Shown one piece after another: positions 7,486 to 9,266 of a DNA stretch of 9,266 nucleotides. A program made the position numbers and the translations under genes. The notes below the pieces were generated by a model. It was given only the letters and a program-made list of their open reading frames with translations, was not told the DNA's origin and did no database searches. This DNA is from Ferrithrix thermotolerans DSM 19514 (GTDB lineage Bacteria > Actinomycetota > Acidimicrobiia > Acidimicrobiales > Ilumatobacteraceae): NCBI GenBank assembly GCA_945878705.1, contig CAMCUE010000034.1, forward strand, positions 1-9,266, written 5' to 3'. How positions within the stretch are numbered: the first letter of the stretch is position 1; each line of letters opens with the position of its first letter.

Positions 7486-7507
7486 AACGTAATGATATTA
7501 GATACTT
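7486..7507. promoter_or_regulatory. 22-bp divergent promoter region between msrA and the GNAT gene
   Basis: Only 22 bp separate the two start codons. On the minus strand TATCAT (7497-7492) fits TANNNT and ends 6 bp before the msrA ATG, the spacing of a leaderless promoter. On the plus strand TATTAGAT (7496-7503) is a similar box whose T is 12 bp before the GNAT ATG. The two boxes overlap by 2 bp, and the -35 regions, if any, lie inside the opposite coding sequence. There is no room for a Shine-Dalgarno in a normal leader. Confidence 0.45.
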
Positions 7508-8008
7508 ATGTCGCTAAATGAACTTGAACCCCGATTATTTTTAGAATCGGATATCGATGCTGCACTTGAGTTAAATAATCTCAATACACCGGCTGTCGGA
7601 GAACTTGATCGCGTACAACTTCAATTTCTAGTTGACCATTCGCTTTATTCTTTTGCAATTGGCGCCGATACGTTGCACGCATTTTGTATAACTTTCGCGC
7701 CTGGCGCACCGTATACGAGCGTTAACTATCAATGGTTTTCACAAAATTATTCAGATTTTGTTTACCTAGACCGCATTGTTGTCAGTGAGAATATGCGCAA
7801 TCAAACACTTGGTGAAAAACTTTATTTGGCCGTCGAACAGCGAATGATTAAAGATCGCTGTGCGCCAATTCTCACTTGCGAGGTCAACTTAAACCCCCCA
7901 AATCATGGCTCAATTAGATTTCATAACCGCATCGGATTTCATGAAGTTGGACAACAAGAATCTAAACCAGGGCTTACGGTTAGCCTGCTGTCGAAACAAA
8001 TTTCATGA
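7508..8008 (+). CDS. GNAT-family N-acetyltransferase (COG3818-like)
   Basis: This 166-residue cytoplasmic protein has the GNAT fold and uses acetyl-CoA to acetylate an unknown amine. Its pattern is that of the uncharacterised COG3818 branch: ALELNNLNTPAVGELD near the start, APYTSVNYQWF (68-77), FVYLDRIVVSE (84-94), LTCEVNLNPPN (122-132) and IRFHNRIGFHEVG (136-148). The strand-4/helix-3 acetyl-CoA loop reads RNQTLGEKL (97-105), where the common form is RGxGxGxxL; the second glycine (G102) is kept but the first is Thr. The ATG at 7508 has a TATTAGAT box just upstream and no Shine-Dalgarno. The stop overlaps the next start by ATGA (8005-8008), so the two proteins are probably translated together. 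Family assignment is good; the substrate is unknown, and a rim-type protein target is possible but unsupported. Confidence 0.87.
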   Translation: MSLNELEPRLFLESDIDAALELNNLNTPAVGELDRVQLQFLVDHSLYSFAIGADTLHAFCITFAPGAPYTSVNYQWFSQNYSDFVYLDRIVVSENMRNQTLGEKLYLAVEQRMIKDRCAPILTCEVNLNPPNHGSIRFHNRIGFHEVGQQESKPGLTVSLLSKQIS

Positions 8009-9266
8009 CTCTAGACCTCACTAAAAAAATCCGACCTTCGGCAGGACTTATTTGGGGCGTTATATGTTTACTGGCAATCTTCAAATTTGCTTCAATTTCT
8101 AAAGATCGCACATTTCAATATGACGAATGGAACTTCGTTATGAATCGGTGGCAGTTCAACCCGGACACTTTTTTGCAACCACACAACTCGCATCTTTCGT
8201 TGTTTCCCGCGACAATCTATTGGGCGCTTTTTCACATTGTCGGGTTAAGTCACTATGGCGTCTACCAAATGATTGGTTATCTCTCACACATTTTAGTTGC
8301 ATCAGTGTTTGTAGTCCTCGTGAAAACTCGTCTTGGCGAAACTTCTGCAATCGCCCTCGGAACTGCAATATTATTTTTGGGAGCCGGCGCCGAGAACATC
8401 CTTTGGCCATTTCAGATCGGCAGCATGTTTAGTCTTGCTGGCTATTTATTAGCAATTTATTTTCTTAAAAACACCATAAATAAAAATCAACTTTTAGCAA
8501 TGCTGGCTTTGATGCTTTCACTCGGTAGCGGTGGCCTAGGTGTCGCCGCAGTAGCTGCAGTAGCAATTGAAATCCTGATTTCGCAACGAGTCCATAAGTC
8601 GTGGTGGGTCGTGGTTGCGCCAACCGCCATATGGCTAATTTGGTATTCGCAATACGGAATAAGTGACATTAGATCCGACAATTTCAGTGTCGCTTTGCGC
8701 TATGTCAACGAATCTTTTGCTTCTTCTTTAAGTGAAATCTTTGGGCTCTCAATTGGTTGGGGATTTATTTTCGAAATATTATTTGTTTCAACAATTATTT
8801 ATTTTACTTACGTTAAAAAAATAGTTACACCGAGATTAGTTGGTTTGCTGACTATGTTGCTCGTTAATTGGTGTTTCACTGCGCTATCCAGGGCGCAAAA
8901 TTGGGCTCCGCAATCAAGCAGGTATTTATATTTATCGATACCGATAATTTTTTTGATTTGCGTCGAACTTTCAAAAAGTCTGCCTCGGCCACAACTAAAT
9001 GTTGCTGTAGTTATTATTTCAATTTGGTCAATTACAGCAGGATGGGCACAGTTTGAATCACACGCAAGTTGGCTAAGAGATTGGTCATCTGATGTCCGTG
9101 CCGAACTGAGTGTTCTTGAGTCACGTCGTCATTTTGTTGATCGCGATTATCAACCCGACCCAATTCGGGCCCCGGATATCATTACCAACAAATATTTTGC
9201 AGCACTGCGCGAACTTAAGTCCTCCCCTGCACTTGACATGGCCGAACTTCGAACATCCTCTGCTGC
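8005..9266 (+). CDS. Multi-spanning membrane protein, possible GT-C type glycosyltransferase (partial, 3' end missing)
   Basis: The frame from the ATG at 8005 stays open for 420 codons to the window edge, so the C-terminus is missing. Hydrophobic helices occur near 14-30, 66-80, 87-107, 114-130, 138-155, 163-192, 199-214, 250-270, 279-294, 308-320 and 332-347, then a polar soluble region starts at about 350. The first external loop holds QYDEWNF (38-44, with acidic pair D40/E41) followed by QPHNSHLSLFP (58-68). GAGAENILWPFQIGS (126-140) and SSRYLYLSIP (304-313) are further recognisable stretches. An acidic D-E/D-D pair in the first loop plus many helices is how GT-C enzymes, which use polyprenyl-phosphate sugars outside the membrane, are built; similar actinobacterial proteins are mostly annotated as hypothetical. 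The start overlaps the GNAT stop by ATGA with no Shine-Dalgarno, so translation is likely coupled. Existence is sure; the enzymatic role is an inference. Confidence 0.78.
   Translation, partial: MTLDLTKKIRPSAGLIWGVICLLAIFKFASISKDRTFQYDEWNFVMNRWQFNPDTFLQPHNSHLSLFPATIYWALFHIVGLSHYGVYQMIGYLSHILVASVFVVLVKTRLGETSAIALGTAILFLGAGAENILWPFQIGSMFSLAGYLLAIYFLKNTINKNQLLAMLALMLSLGSGGLGVAAVAAVAIEILISQRVHKSWWVVVAPTAIWLIWYSQYGISDIRSDNFSVALRYVNESFASSLSEIFGLSIGWGFIFEILFVSTIIYFTYVKKIVTPRLVGLLTMLLVNWCFTALSRAQNWAPQSSRYLYLSIPIIFLICVELSKSLPRPQLNVAVVIISIWSITAGWAQFESHASWLRDWSSDVRAELSVLESRRHFVDRDYQPDPIRAPDIITNKYFAALRELKSSPALDMAELRTSSA

Noticed and set aside
7140..7487. Open frame of 115 codons on the plus strand
   Set aside because: It is antisense to msrA, which has all its catalytic and recycling cysteines; the alternative product resembles nothing.
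8127..8432. Open frame on the plus strand that might suggest a separate small gene or a frameshift after the GNAT gene
   Set aside because: The frame from the ATG at 8005 is uninterrupted through this region and encodes coherent membrane helices, so this one is an out-of-frame shadow.
1..9266. Mobile elements, CRISPR array, toxin-antitoxin or anti-phage defence genes
   Set aside because: No transposase, integrase, regularly spaced repeats, terminal inverted repeats, nuclease or small paired toxin genes were seen; nearly all bases are accounted for by housekeeping, metabolic and membrane genes.

Overview
The window looks like ordinary chromosome from a free-living actinobacterium. The most likely group is Acidimicrobiia, or a related lineage of moderate GC (mid-40s percent by eye). 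This is an inference from several traits: an actinobacterial-style DnaX ending in an SRT rather than SRC motif, an acyl-CoA carboxylase beta subunit followed by a tiny epsilon subunit, a CopC-CopD type membrane protein with a Thr/Pro/Val-rich tail, and starts that mostly lack a Shine-Dalgarno sequence and instead have TANNNT-like boxes close to the ATG. No mobile element, CRISPR array, tRNA, rRNA or phage gene was seen.

Layout. Bases 1-510 (minus) hold the first 170 codons of dnaX (clamp-loader gamma/tau), cut by the window edge. A 120-bp divergent spacer follows. A plus-strand run of five genes then covers 631-6874: a CopC/CopD-like secreted and membrane protein, an acyl-CoA carboxylase carboxyltransferase beta subunit, a 59-codon gene that I read as the carboxylase epsilon subunit, a class III (CaiB/BaiF) CoA-transferase, and a 14-helix DHA2-type MFS exporter. 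Spacers in this run are short (2-16 bp, and 52 bp before the beta subunit). After a 38-bp convergent spacer comes msrA (minus, 6913-7485). Only 22 bp separate its start from a divergent COG3818-like GNAT acetyltransferase (7508-8008). The GNAT gene overlaps by ATGA a long multi-spanning membrane protein, resembling a GT-C glycosyltransferase, that runs off the right edge.

How the genes fit together. Beta plus epsilon subunits form the carboxyltransferase half of a biotin-dependent acyl-CoA carboxylase. The biotinylated alpha subunit is not here and must be encoded elsewhere. The CoA-transferase next to them fits acyl-CoA metabolism, but its substrate cannot be read from sequence. The exporter may simply be co-transcribed. 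MsrA repairs oxidised methionine and is functionally separate.

I found no convincing undescribed multi-gene system. The points most worth a second look are: the short epsilon gene that length filters would miss; loss of the expected copper ligands in the CopC-like domain; a Val where propionyl-CoA carboxylases carry Asp; the very compact, probably leaderless msrA/GNAT divergent promoter; and the unassigned, locally AT-rich membrane protein coupled to the GNAT gene.
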